A stretch of 64,000 bases of DNA, taken from assembly GCA_045128635.1 (NCBI GenBank), contig JBGVRS010000170.1, positions 1 through 64,000 on the forward strand, read 5' to 3'. The DNA is from HGM12587 sp045128635 (GTDB lineage Bacteria; Bacillota; Clostridia; Lachnospirales; Lachnospiraceae). Made by a program: the position numbers and the translations under genes. Positions within the stretch are counted from its first letter, which is position 1. Each line of letters starts with the position of its first letter. The notes under the pieces were generated by a model. That model saw only the letters and a program-made list of their open reading frames with translations. It was not told the DNA's origin and did no database searches. This document shows positions 16,001 to 23,700 of this stretch, one piece after another.

Positions 16001-16554
16001 ATACAGAAGTTTACTCTAACACAGGTGGACAGTCTTCTAAAGCTACTCCAGTAGGTGCTATCGCTCAGTTCGCAGCAGCTGGTAAAGAAGTTAAGAAGAA
16101 AGACCTTGCAAGCATCGCAATGAGCTACGGTTATGTATATGTTGCTCAGATCGCTATGGGTGCTGATTACAACCAGTGCGTAAAAGCAATCGCAGAAGCA
16201 GAAGCTTATCCAGGACCATCATTAATCATCGCTTATGCTCCATGTATCAACCATGGTATTAAGAAAGGTATGAGCAAAGCTCAGACAGAAGAAGCTAACG
16301 CAGTAGCATGTGGTTACTGGCATTGCTTCAGATACAATCCAGCTCTTAAAGCAGCAGGACAGGATGCATTCATCTTAGATTCTAAAGAACCTACAGAAGA
16401 TTATCAGGAATTCCTTGATGGCGAAGTACGTTACAACGCTCTGAAACGTGCGAACCCAGACCGTGCTGCAGAACTCTTCGCTAAATCTGAAGAAGCTGCA
16501 AAAGCTAGATATGAATATCTGAACAGATTAAAAGTATTACACGGAGCAGAATAA
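13021..16554 (+). CDS. nifJ: Pyruvate:ferredoxin (flavodoxin) oxidoreductase
   Basis: Cytoplasmic enzyme oxidising pyruvate and CoA to acetyl-CoA and CO2 with reduction of ferredoxin, central to clostridial fermentation. At 1177 residues it is the usual single-chain homodimeric form. Visible are the N-terminal pyrimidine-binding domain (YPITPSS), two ferredoxin-type [4Fe-4S] motifs (CIQCNRCAYVCP near 691, CTGCGSCANVCP near 744), the CAGCGE cysteine pair of the third cluster near 816, and the TPP-binding region GDGWAYDIGFGG near 966 with YSNTGGQSS. ATG 13021 is chosen because AAGGAGG lies 9-10 bases upstream; the open frame from 12994 has no ribosome site. Strong codon bias suggests very high expression. 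Confidence 0.98.
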   Translation: MARKMKTMDGNHAAAHVSYAYSDVAAIYPITPSSVMAEATDEWATQGRENIFGQTVQVTEMQSEAGAAGAVHGSLAAGALTTTFTASQGLLLMIPNLYKLAGERLPGVVNVSARAIASHALSIFGDHSDVYACRQTGVAMLCESSVQEVMDLTPVAHCAAIKGRLPFINFFDGFRTSHEIQKIEMWDYEDLKDMVDLDAIDAYRRDALNPNHPCQRGSAQNADIFFQAREACNPYYDAMPAIVQECMDKVNAKLGTDYKLFNYHGAADAEHVIVAMGSACETIDETVEYLNAAGEKVGVVKVRLYRPFSAEALIAAIPETVKQITVLDRTKEPGALGEPLWLDVVAALKGSKFDAVPVFMGRYGLGSKDTTPAQIVAVFKNTEKAKFTIGIVDDVTNLSLEVGEAISCAPETTIACKFWGLGADGTVGANKNSIKIIGDNTDMYAQAYFDYDSKKSGGVTISHLRFGKDPIKSTYLISKANFVACHNPSYVRKYNMVQDLKDGGTFLLNCPWDMEEIEKHLPGQAKRYMAEHNIKFYVIDGIKIGKEIGLGGRINTVLQSAFFELANIIPGEEANALMKAAAKASYGKKGDNVVQMNYDAIDAGAKQIVEIQIPESWKDCEDEFLGKSVAGDSAVVDFVNNIQIPVNAQEGNKLPVSAFKDYVDGTTPSGSSAFEKRGIAVDIPVWNAENCIQCNRCAYVCPHAVIRPVAMTEEEVAAAPEGMTVVPMTGMADKKFAIVVSAYDCTGCGSCANVCPGKKGAKALAMENMEANAGLQTYFDYAVTLPEKEDVIAKFKENTVKGSQFKSPLLEFSGACAGCGETPYAKLITQLFGDRMYIANATGCSSIWANSSPSTPYTANAKGQGPAWSNSLFEDAAEFGYGMSLAQKALRDGLKAKVEDIAANSENEDCKAAAKEWLDTFSCGATNGAATDKLVAALEACGCEKAQAILKDKDFLAKKSQWIFGGDGWAYDIGFGGVDHVLASGRDINIMVFDTEVYSNTGGQSSKATPVGAIAQFAAAGKEVKKKDLASIAMSYGYVYVAQIAMGADYNQCVKAIAEAEAYPGPSLIIAYAPCINHGIKKGMSKAQTEEANAVACGYWHCFRYNPALKAAGQDAFILDSKEPTEDYQEFLDGEVRYNALKRANPDRAAELFAKSEEAAKARYEYLNRLKVLHGAE

Positions 16555-16578
16555 TCGAAAGATTGACGCAAAGTGATA

Positions 16579-16605
16579 GGGCACGCCGTAAGGCGTGCCC
16601 TTTTT
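16579..16605 (+). terminator. Intrinsic terminator of nifJ
   Basis: Perfect 9-bp GC-rich stem GGGCACGCC / GGCGTGCCC, GTAA loop, then TTTTT. It starts 25 bases after the nifJ stop. Confidence 0.95.
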
Positions 16606-16620
16606 AGTTTCGTATTTAAA

Positions 16621-17697
16621 CTATAATTTCTTTCGTTTTTTTCTTCTAACGCGATTAATATGTCGTTCAAAATCTCCATGATTAATAAGCTCTGTAAGAA
16701 CATACTGCATAAAAGTTGGTACAGTGCAGGAATAAAATCCTAATTTTTGTTCAAATGGTTCTACGAGATGTACTGGCAATACCATATATCCAATACGAAT
16801 CGAAGCGGAAATTGTCTTGGAAAATGTATTTAAGTAGATAACATTGTCGTGATCTGAAATTGCGAACAGTGTTTCGGTTGGTTTGGTGGAAATAGAAAAT
16901 TCCCATTCAAAATCATCTTCTATGATATAACGCTGGTTTTGTTCAGCCCAATGAACATACTCATGTCTTTTTGATGCGGTTGCAGTAACACCGCTAGGAT
17001 AGCTTCGATATGGAGTTGTATGCAATACCGTTGCTTTTGTATTAGCGAGAGCTTTGCTGTCAATTCCTGCGTTTGTTAGAGGAAGAGAATCATAAGTGAT
17101 CTCTGTTGCCTGATAAACTTGTTCTATTTTTTTGTAGGAAGGTGCTTCGATGGCATAAATGAAGTTTCTTCCAAGCAGTTCTACAATTAATCCGTAAAGG
17201 TATTCGGAACCGGAACCAATGACAATCTGTTCTGTGCTTACCTGGATCCCTCTGTTTCTGGCAAGATAGAGGCGAATCGCTTCTCGAAGTTCATAACATC
17301 CTTTGTTTGGAGATTTATCAAGCAGAACATCTCTGCGTTCGGTCAAAACTTTGCGCATTGTTTTGTTTAGGACAGATATTGGAAAATCAGGATAACTATG
17401 CTCACTATGAAGCAGCGGAGTCTCTGAAGGAGGCTCGCTGGAAGCAGCAAATCCATCAGTTTTCCGAAATATGACCACAAATCCGCTTCGTTCTCTGGCA
17501 TCTACATATCCTTCATCACAAAGCAGTGCGTAAGCATGTTCCACGGTGATGGTACTGACACCTGTTTCAGCAGCAAGACTGCGTTTGGAAGGGAGTTTTG
17601 TGTTGTACGGATAATTTTCTGCGATAATATCTTCTCGTATCTGTTTATAGAGCTGAAGATATACAGGACGTTTTTCTTTATTGATGTGATATCTCAT
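16621..17697 (-). CDS. MocR/PdxR-family regulator, C-terminally truncated
   Basis: GntR-type winged helix (about residues 1-75: PVYLQLYKQIREDII, LPSKRSLAAETGVSTITVE) fused to an aminotransferase fold (about 110-358). The PLP-lysine region is NTFSKTISASIRIGYMVLP. Intact MocR proteins usually have 440-480 residues; this one stops at 358 after FERHINRVRRKKRKKL, so the C-terminal small domain is missing. The stop lies 15 bases from the nifJ terminator. It is divergent from an ECF S-component gene, the arrangement of PdxR with vitamin B6 genes. It may be non-functional, or act as a DNA binder with altered ligand response. Confidence 0.85.
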   Translation of the reverse strand: MRYHINKEKRPVYLQLYKQIREDIIAENYPYNTKLPSKRSLAAETGVSTITVEHAYALLCDEGYVDARERSGFVVIFRKTDGFAASSEPPSETPLLHSEHSYPDFPISVLNKTMRKVLTERRDVLLDKSPNKGCYELREAIRLYLARNRGIQVSTEQIVIGSGSEYLYGLIVELLGRNFIYAIEAPSYKKIEQVYQATEITYDSLPLTNAGIDSKALANTKATVLHTTPYRSYPSGVTATASKRHEYVHWAEQNQRYIIEDDFEWEFSISTKPTETLFAISDHDNVIYLNTFSKTISASIRIGYMVLPVHLVEPFEQKLGFYSCTVPTFMQYVLTELINHGDFERHINRVRRKKRKKL

Positions 17698-17700
17698 CTG

Positions 17701-17738
17701 GTTATATAAAATACTCCTTATTTGGTAATAGTTATATA
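17701..17738. promoter_or_regulatory. Direct-repeat operator candidate for MocR
   Basis: GTTATATA occurs at 17701-17708 and again at 17731-17738, in the same orientation, 30 bases apart (about three helical turns), in the 91-base divergent region. MocR/PdxR regulators are known to bind direct repeats on one DNA face, so this suits an operator for both genes. Confidence 0.5.
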
Positions 17739-17788
17739 GTCAGATTTAATATAAACTACTTTCATCAGGAAGTAAAGGAGTATAAAAA

Positions 17789-18292
17789 ATGAATACAAAA
17801 ACGAAAAAACTTGTGATAGCGGCACTTATGGCGGCCCTTACCTGTGTGGCGACAATGATGATTACAATTCCATCCCCATTAAAAGGATATTTGAATTTGG
17901 GAGATTGTCTGGTACTGACAGCGGGCTGGATGCTTTCTCCTGCCTATGGTTTTCTTGCAGCAGGAATCGGTTCTGCACTGGCGGATATTTTTGCCGGATA
18001 TTTTATTTATGCGCCGGCAACTTTTGTGATCAAGGGATTTATGGCGATAATTGCCGGTTATGGATTTCGATTACTGCATAAAAAATGTACCCATCTGATT
18101 TCCAGAATTTTTAGTGGAGCTGCAGCAGAGCTTGGGATGGTGCTTGGATATTTTGTGTTTGAGGGATTTATGTATGGGTTTTCCGCTTCAGCAGTAAATA
18201 TTCCGGCAAATAGTGTGCAGGGAATTGCAGGACTATTGATTGGGATTGTGCTGATGAAGGCAATTGAGAGAAGTAAAATTACGATAGAATAA
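17789..18292 (+). CDS. ECF transporter S component, predicted vitamin B6-type
   Basis: Substrate-binding membrane subunit of an energy-coupling-factor vitamin transporter; it needs EcfA, EcfA' and EcfT encoded elsewhere. It has 167 residues and five or six hydrophobic helices, with the N-terminal KKLVIAALMAALTCVATMM typical of S components and LNLGDCLVLTAGWMLSPAYGF characteristic of the HmpT/PdxU-like branch. AAAGGAG precedes the ATG. The divergent MocR neighbour makes pyridoxine a reasonable guess; thiamine-precursor or other vitamin specificity is not excluded. Confidence 0.8.
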   Translation: MNTKTKKLVIAALMAALTCVATMMITIPSPLKGYLNLGDCLVLTAGWMLSPAYGFLAAGIGSALADIFAGYFIYAPATFVIKGFMAIIAGYGFRLLHKKCTHLISRIFSGAAAELGMVLGYFVFEGFMYGFSASAVNIPANSVQGIAGLLIGIVLMKAIERSKITIE

Positions 18293-18301
18293 AAAGATGA
18301 A

Positions 18302-18337
18302 AAAACACCTAAGAGGTTTCCGCTTCTTAGGTGTTTT
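18302..18337. terminator. Bidirectional intrinsic terminator
   Basis: Perfect 13-bp stem AAAACACCTAAGA / TCTTAGGTGTTTT with a 10-base loop, giving T-runs in both directions. It separates the S-component gene from the convergent small gene at 18344. Confidence 0.92.
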
Positions 18338-18343
18338 GTTTAA

Positions 18344-18568
18344 TTATTTCTTTAAATATTTGCCAAGATATTTTTCAGCAACATCTTTTGCTAAGTCGAA
18401 TTTATCAACTAATTTGGCAACAGTTTCATTTTCTGTTAACCCCATATCTTTACATTTTTTGATCAATTCTTCGATTGCTTCTTCTGTAACGTTTTCTTTT
18501 ACAAAGTCTAAGCCTTTATCAAGTAAATCTTTTGCAGCTTCGCTCTTTAATAAATCAGATAATCCCAT
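18344..18568 (-). CDS. Small helical protein of unknown function
   Basis: 74 residues, charged (Lys, Glu, Asp) and predicted all-helical with no membrane segment or cysteine: MGLSDLLKSEAAKDLLDKG then ENVTEEAIEELIKKCKDMG. I do not recognise a family. The start at 18568 is chosen because GAGGAGG lies 8 bases upstream; the in-frame ATG at 18595 has no such site. It stands alone, convergent to the ECF gene and sharing its terminator. Confidence 0.7.
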   Translation of the reverse strand: MGLSDLLKSEAAKDLLDKGLDFVKENVTEEAIEELIKKCKDMGLTENETVAKLVDKFDLAKDVAEKYLGKYLKK

Positions 18569-18708
18569 TTTGATATCCTCCTCTGAATGTTTCATAAATT
18601 TCTCTCACTATAGCAAAAATTGAATGGATACACAAGGAAATTATGACAAAAGAGGTAGATTGATGTATAATGCTGAAAATGATAATGAAACGAACGAGAG
18701 GAATTCAT

Positions 18709-19539
18709 ATGCCTAATATTATAGAGATTACAGATTTTAATGCCCCTGAACTGGATGTATACGCCCGTTTGAATGAAAACCAGCTGCTGAATCGTGCAGA
18801 TCCTGCCAATGCGCTGTTTATTGCAGAGAGTCCAAAAGTGGTAGAACGTGCTATGAACGCAGGCTATGAGCCGGTATCCATGTTAGTAGAAAAAAAGCAT
18901 ATCGAAGGTGAAGCAAAAGATGTCATTGGAAGATGTGGTGAGATTCCGATTTATACTGCTGAGTTTGAAATCTTAAAACAACTTACTGGTTTTGCTTTGA
19001 CAAGGGGTGTTCTTTGCGCTATGCGCAGAAGAGAGCTGCCAAGTGTGAAAGAAGTGTGTAAAAATGCTCGCCGAATTGCGATTTTAGAGAATGTTATGAA
19101 TCCGACCAATGTGGGTGCAATCTTTCGTTCGGCAGCAGCTTTAAACATTGATGCAGTCCTTTTAACTCCTGCCAGCAGTAATCCATTGTATCGTCGTGCG
19201 GCGAGAGTCAGCATGGGAACCGTATTTCAGATTCCATGGACTTATCTTATTGGTGATGAATCTGCATGGCCGCATCCGGGAATTGATGTATTGAAACGTC
19301 TTGGATTTAAAACAGCAGCGATGGCGTTATCGGATGATTCTGTAGGAATTGATGATGAAAAACTGATGTCAGAAGAAAAACTTGCCATTATTCTTGGAAC
19401 AGAAGGAGACGGACTTGCTACCGCAACTATTGCAGACTGTGATTATACGGTGAAGATTCCAATGTCTCATGGGGTGGATTCTTTAAATGTGGCTGCTGCA
19501 AGTGCAGTTGCATTTTGGCAGCTGGGAAATCGAAGATAA
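18709..19539 (+). CDS. TrmH/SpoU-family RNA 2'-O-methyltransferase
   Basis: SPOUT methyltransferase acting on rRNA or tRNA. It has 276 residues: an N-terminal substrate-binding domain (about 1-105), then the knotted SpoU domain with the three motifs ENVMNPTNVGAIFRSA, LAIILGTEGDGL and IPMSHGVDSLNVAAASAVAFWQ, in which the Asn of NxGAIFR and the catalytic Arg are present. ATG 18709 is preceded by ACGAGAGGA; the longer frame from 18670 is not supported. The exact target nucleotide cannot be inferred. Confidence 0.92.
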   Translation: MPNIIEITDFNAPELDVYARLNENQLLNRADPANALFIAESPKVVERAMNAGYEPVSMLVEKKHIEGEAKDVIGRCGEIPIYTAEFEILKQLTGFALTRGVLCAMRRRELPSVKEVCKNARRIAILENVMNPTNVGAIFRSAAALNIDAVLLTPASSNPLYRRAARVSMGTVFQIPWTYLIGDESAWPHPGIDVLKRLGFKTAAMALSDDSVGIDDEKLMSEEKLAIILGTEGDGLATATIADCDYTVKIPMSHGVDSLNVAAASAVAFWQLGNRR

Positions 19540-19625
19540 ATCTTGTTTTTTGTTGATTTCTTCGAAAAAATCCCAGAAAAATTATGTAAAAATACGAAAA
19601 AAACCTACTAAAACAAAGAAAAATA

Positions 19626-19634
19626 TGTTACAAT
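19626..19634 (+). promoter_or_regulatory. Extended -10 promoter of the deoR-rhaB operon
   Basis: TGTTACAAT, an extended -10 (TGnTACAAT), 37 bases before the DeoR start. No convincing -35 box, which extended -10 promoters can tolerate. Confidence 0.4.
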
Positions 19635-19671
19635 TAAACATCATATAGAAAAAGCGGAGGAGGCGTATGCG

Positions 19672-20439
19672 ATGTTAGCAATTGAGCGTAAAAATGCGAT
19701 TTTAGAACGTTTACAAAAAGAGCAGCGCGTATTGGTAGCAGAACTTAGTCTGGAATATGGCGTTACTGAAGAGACTATTCGAAGAGATTTGGATAAGCTC
19801 GAAAAAGAAGGCTTTGTAAAAAAGACTTATGGCGGTGCTGTTTTAAATGAAAATACCAATATTGAGATGCCGTTGCGTATTCGTGAAAAGACAAATCGTA
19901 AAGAAAAGCAGACGATTGCGACTTTGGTAGCTTCTATGATTGAAGATGGAGACAGCATTATTTTGGATTCTTCTTCAACTTCGCTGATGGTAGCTCAGGA
20001 GTTAAAGGATCGTAAAAAGCTTACGGTCATTACAAATTCTCTGGAAGTTCTCATTGAGTTTTCTAAGTCTAAGGGGGTGCAGGTAATTTCTACCGGCGGT
20101 GTGCTGAAAAGCTCTACCCTTTCTCTGGTAGGAAAGAATGCAGAAAAGACGTTAGAAAATTTCTATGTAGACAAAGCTATCATTTCATGTAAAGGGCTGG
20201 ATGTCAGAAAAGGTGTCACAGATTCTTCGGAAGCTGATGCGGAAATTAAAAAAAGCATGGTATCCTGTTCCAAAAGACTGATTATTGCAGCGGATAGTAC
20301 CAAATTCGGTACGATTTCCTTTGCAAAAGTCGTTGATTTCAGAAAGGGAGATATTTTAGTCACAGATACTCTTCCGGATGATACCTGGGCACAGCGTCTT
20401 GCTGACATCGGTGTCGTTGTAGTGACAGAAGATTCATAA
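19672..20439 (+). CDS. DeoR-family transcriptional regulator of sugar catabolism
   Basis: 255 residues. The N-terminal DeoR winged helix (about 4-58) contains VLVAELSLEYGVTEETIRRDLDKLEKEG. The C-terminal sensor domain resembles sugar-phosphate isomerases (GDSIILDSSSTSLMVAQEL, TNSLEVLIEF, ISTGGVLKSSTLSLVG). GGAGGAGG lies 8 bases upstream. It is 17 bases ahead of rhaB and so probably senses a rhamnose-pathway phosphosugar; this is inference from context. Confidence 0.92.
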   Translation: MLAIERKNAILERLQKEQRVLVAELSLEYGVTEETIRRDLDKLEKEGFVKKTYGGAVLNENTNIEMPLRIREKTNRKEKQTIATLVASMIEDGDSIILDSSSTSLMVAQELKDRKKLTVITNSLEVLIEFSKSKGVQVISTGGVLKSSTLSLVGKNAEKTLENFYVDKAIISCKGLDVRKGVTDSSEADAEIKKSMVSCSKRLIIAADSTKFGTISFAKVVDFRKGDILVTDTLPDDTWAQRLADIGVVVVTEDS

Positions 20440-20456
20440 AAAAGGAGAAAAGAAAA

Positions 20457-21881
20457 ATGAGCAATCCAATTTACAATCTTGCATTCGACTTTGGCGCATC
20501 AAGCGGACGTATGATTTTAAGCAAACTTGAAGATGGCAAAATTACATTAGAAGAACTTCATCGTTTTACTAACGATCCTGTTCGTATCGGCAAAGTATTC
20601 TACTGGGATACATTCCGTTTATTCCATGAATTAAAACAGGGCTTAAAGAAAGCAGCAGCTAAAAATCTTCCAATTCAGAGTTTAGCAATCGATACATGGG
20701 GTGTTGACTACGGTTTATTAGATGCAGACGGAAACTTAATCGGTAACCCAATCAACTACCGTGATGACAGAACAATTGGTGTTATCGAAGCTTCTGACAA
20801 ACTTGTTCCATTAAGCGAACAGTATGCAAGAACAGGTATCCAGTTCATGAACTTCAATACTGTATACCAGATGCAGGCAGATAAGATGATGAGACCAGAA
20901 ATTCTTGAAAAAGCAAAAACTCTGCTTTTCATGCCTGACTTATTTATCTATTTCTTAACAGGAAAGAAAATCTGTGAATACACAATCGCAAGTACAGGTC
21001 AGCTTCTCGACGCTAAGAAGAGAGATTATGACTATGATTATCTTGAAAAAATGGGCGTACGTGCAGACTTACTTCAGCCACTGACAATGCCAGGTACAAT
21101 CGTTGGCGATCTTCTTCCGGAAGTTGTTGAAGAAACAGGTCTTTCAGGCGTTAAAGTTATCGCTGTTGGTGAACACGATACAGCATCTGCATTCTGTGGC
21201 TGTCCATTAGAAGATGAAAATGCAGCAGCATTAAGCTGTGGTACATGGTCATTACTTGGTATGGAAGTTTCTGAACCAGTTCTTACAGAAGATGCATTTA
21301 AATACAACTATACAAATGAAGGTGGCGTTGAAGGCAAGATTCGTCTCTTAAAGAACATCAATGGTCTTTGGGTAATGCAGAACCTTCGTAGAAACTGGTG
21401 CGAATTCGAATATGAAGTAGGATTCCCAGACATCATCAAAGCTTCCAGAGAAGCTAAGAGACAGGACTTCATCATTGACCCTAACGATCCAAGATTCACA
21501 GCTCCATATAACATGATGAAAGAAGTTATCGCATACTGTGAAGAAACAGGACAGGGAACACCAGAAGGTCTTGGTGAAATCGCTATGGCTATCTACAATG
21601 GTCTGACACAGGAATACGGCAAGACAGTTAGAAATCTTGAAGTTATCTCCGGTAAGACAATCTCCTGCCTGAACATGGTAGGTGGTGGTATTCAGGATCA
21701 GCTCCTTTGCGAATTAACAGCAAAAGCTATCCAGAAACCAGTTGTTGCTGGACCAATCGAAGGTTCCGTTCTTGGTAACGTTTTAATGCAGTTAAAAGCT
21801 TTAGGACATATCAAAGATCGTATCGAAGGAAGACAGATTGTAAAAGCTTCTTTCGAACAGAAAATTCATCAGCCTAAATAA
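20457..21881 (+). CDS. rhaB: Rhamnulokinase
   Basis: Phosphorylates L-rhamnulose to rhamnulose-1-phosphate. FGGY carbohydrate kinase, 474 residues, normal length. The N-terminal ATP-binding start is LAFDFGASSGRMI; IDTWGVDYGLLD and the catalytic region EHDTASAFCGCP follow; near the C-terminus is LNMVGGGIQDQLLCELTA. No rhaA, rhaD or transporter genes are adjacent, so the rest of the pathway must lie elsewhere. It is in an operon with the DeoR regulator upstream. Confidence 0.93.
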   Translation: MSNPIYNLAFDFGASSGRMILSKLEDGKITLEELHRFTNDPVRIGKVFYWDTFRLFHELKQGLKKAAAKNLPIQSLAIDTWGVDYGLLDADGNLIGNPINYRDDRTIGVIEASDKLVPLSEQYARTGIQFMNFNTVYQMQADKMMRPEILEKAKTLLFMPDLFIYFLTGKKICEYTIASTGQLLDAKKRDYDYDYLEKMGVRADLLQPLTMPGTIVGDLLPEVVEETGLSGVKVIAVGEHDTASAFCGCPLEDENAAALSCGTWSLLGMEVSEPVLTEDAFKYNYTNEGGVEGKIRLLKNINGLWVMQNLRRNWCEFEYEVGFPDIIKASREAKRQDFIIDPNDPRFTAPYNMMKEVIAYCEETGQGTPEGLGEIAMAIYNGLTQEYGKTVRNLEVISGKTISCLNMVGGGIQDQLLCELTAKAIQKPVVAGPIEGSVLGNVLMQLKALGHIKDRIEGRQIVKASFEQKIHQPK

Positions 21882-21935
21882 GATGAAAAGCACTTTTAAA
21901 GTGCAAAAAAATATAACCTCAGAAGGGAGAATCTT

Positions 21936-22586
21936 ATGGCAGGATTTGAAACCACATTAAAAAAATACCCATCCAAGCTTGACTCCAATGTAGTATTGAA
22001 AGTATATGAAGGACATTTTGCAACTGTACATTCACATATTACAAAATATTTTGACTTTTCTACAATTAAAGCCAGAAGAAGCGAAGCTATGGCAGCAGCT
22101 AATATTCTTGCAGATAAATATGTAAATACAACAATCGTAGATACAATTCTCTGTATGGAAGGCACTGAAGTAATTGGTGCATATTTAGCAGATAAGCTGA
22201 CAAGAAATGGTATTCTCTCTATGAATGCTCATAAGACAATTTATGTAGTATCTCCTGAAATGGGTACTGGCGGACAGATTGTATTCCGTGATAACAATGA
22301 ATTTATGATTCGTGGAAAAAATGTTCTCTTATTAGTAGCATCTGCTTCTACAGGCGGAACCATTTTCCAGTGTGCAGAATGCATTGAATATTATGGCGGT
22401 ACAATTGCCGGTATTAGTGCAATTTTCAGCGCAACATCAGAAGTTGGAGGTCATGATGTAAACTCTATCTTTACAGCAGAAGATGTTCCTGGATATGGCA
22501 GTTATAAGATGAAAGATTGCCCATATTGTAAGAATAAACAGAAACTGGATGCAATCGTAAACGCATACGGATACAGTAAAATTTAA
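21936..22586 (+). CDS. Orotate phosphoribosyltransferase-like protein with altered PRPP loop
   Basis: 216 residues with a type I phosphoribosyltransferase fold resembling PyrE-like proteins. The PRPP-binding loop, normally two acidic residues before TGGT, reads LLLVASASTGGT (about residues 131-142): both acids are replaced by Ala and Ser. A C-terminal CPYC pair followed by KNKQKLDAIVNAYG is unusual and might bind metal. The catalytic role is uncertain; it may be a nucleotide sensor or use another substrate. AGAAGGGAG precedes the ATG. It lies 54 bases after rhaB and ends at a strong terminator. Confidence 0.7.
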   Translation: MAGFETTLKKYPSKLDSNVVLKVYEGHFATVHSHITKYFDFSTIKARRSEAMAAANILADKYVNTTIVDTILCMEGTEVIGAYLADKLTRNGILSMNAHKTIYVVSPEMGTGGQIVFRDNNEFMIRGKNVLLLVASASTGGTIFQCAECIEYYGGTIAGISAIFSATSEVGGHDVNSIFTAEDVPGYGSYKMKDCPYCKNKQKLDAIVNAYGYSKI

Positions 22587-22600
22587 TAATCTTACATAGT

Positions 22601-22634
22601 AAGCAGCCTCCGAATTTAAGGAGGCTGCTTTTTT
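22601..22634 (+). terminator. Intrinsic terminator
   Basis: Perfect 11-bp stem AAGCAGCCTCC / GGAGGCTGCTT, 8-base loop, then a T-run. It ends the deoR-rhaB-phosphoribosyltransferase unit. Confidence 0.95.
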
Positions 22635-22679
22635 ACGTGTCAAATCCGAAAGAATCCTGTTTGCAGGTCTTGTATCTGC

Positions 22680-22708
22680 TTGACAAAAATGGTATAGTTA
22701 CTACATAT
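22680..22708 (+). promoter_or_regulatory. Promoter of the prmA-rsmE-nifS-thiI operon
   Basis: Consensus TTGACA at 22680-22685. The -10 is weaker: TACATA (16-base spacer) or ACATAT (17-base spacer). AAAGGAG follows before the prmA start at 22740. Confidence 0.55.
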
Positions 22709-22739
22709 GTGAAACTATGCCTAAAAGGAGTCATATCTT

Positions 22740-23696
22740 ATGAAATGGAATAAATATACATTAAAAACACGCACAGAAGCAGAAGATATCATCAGCAGCA
22801 TGATGATGGATGTGGGTGTAGAAGGAATTGAAATTGAAGACAAGGTGCCTTTGACAGAGCAGGACAAGGCCCAGATGTTTGTAGACATTATGCCAATCGT
22901 TGGTGAAGATGACGGAACAGCGTACATTAGCTTTTATTTAGAACCTGAAATGGATCAGGAAGAAATGCTTCGCAGAGTCCGTGAAGGTTTGGAAGAAATT
23001 TCTGAATGGATGGATATCGGTGAAGGAACGATTGTAGCATCTGAAACAGAAGATAAAGACTGGATCAACAACTGGAAAGAATATTTCCATCAGTTCTATG
23101 TTGATGATATTCTGATCAAACCATCATGGGAAGAAGTAAAACCGGAAGATAAAGAAAAACTTCTGATTCAGATTGATCCTGGAACAGCATTTGGTACCGG
23201 TATGCATGAGACAACACAGCTTTGCATCCGCCAGATTAAAAAATATGTGACACCGGAAACAAAACTTCTGGATGTAGGATGTGGAAGCGGTATTCTCTCA
23301 ATTGTTGCATTAAAACTTGGTGCAGAATCGGCAGTTGGTACAGACCTTGACCCATGTGCGATTACAGCAACAGAAGAAAATACAGAAGTAAATGGTATTC
23401 CAAAAGAAAAATTCGAAGTGATGATTGGTAATATCATTGATGATAAAGAAATTCAGGACAGAGTGGGATATGAAAAATATGATATTGTCGTAGCAAACAT
23501 TCTGGCAGACGTACTGGTGCCATTGACACCGGTCATCGTTAATCAGATGAAAGTCGGAGGTTTATACATTACTTCCGGTATTATCGATAACAAAGAAGAA
23601 ACAGTAGTAGAAGCAGTGAAAGCAGCAGGTCTTGAAGTTTTAGAAGTGACTTACCAGGGCGAATGGGTTTCTGTAACTGCAAGAAAAAACGGGTAA
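22740..23696 (+). CDS. prmA: Ribosomal protein L11 methyltransferase
   Basis: SAM-dependent enzyme that methylates ribosomal protein L11. It has 318 residues, normal for the family: an N-terminal L11-recognition domain (about 1-95), linker, and Rossmann domain with motif I LDVGCGSGILSIVALKLGA near 178 and the NPPY-like motif VANILADVL near 250. GTAFGTGMHETTQL is the family signature. AAAGGAG precedes it and it is 4 bases from rsmE, a classic pair. Confidence 0.96.
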   Translation: MKWNKYTLKTRTEAEDIISSMMMDVGVEGIEIEDKVPLTEQDKAQMFVDIMPIVGEDDGTAYISFYLEPEMDQEEMLRRVREGLEEISEWMDIGEGTIVASETEDKDWINNWKEYFHQFYVDDILIKPSWEEVKPEDKEKLLIQIDPGTAFGTGMHETTQLCIRQIKKYVTPETKLLDVGCGSGILSIVALKLGAESAVGTDLDPCAITATEENTEVNGIPKEKFEVMIGNIIDDKEIQDRVGYEKYDIVVANILADVLVPLTPVIVNQMKVGGLYITSGIIDNKEETVVEAVKAAGLEVLEVTYQGEWVSVTARKNG

Positions 23697-23700
23697 GATA

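Noticed and set aside
21889..21903. Small palindrome GCACTTTTAAAGTGC after rhaB as a terminator
   Set aside because: Weak AT-rich stem followed by A and not T on the coding strand; the next gene is only 54 bases from rhaB.
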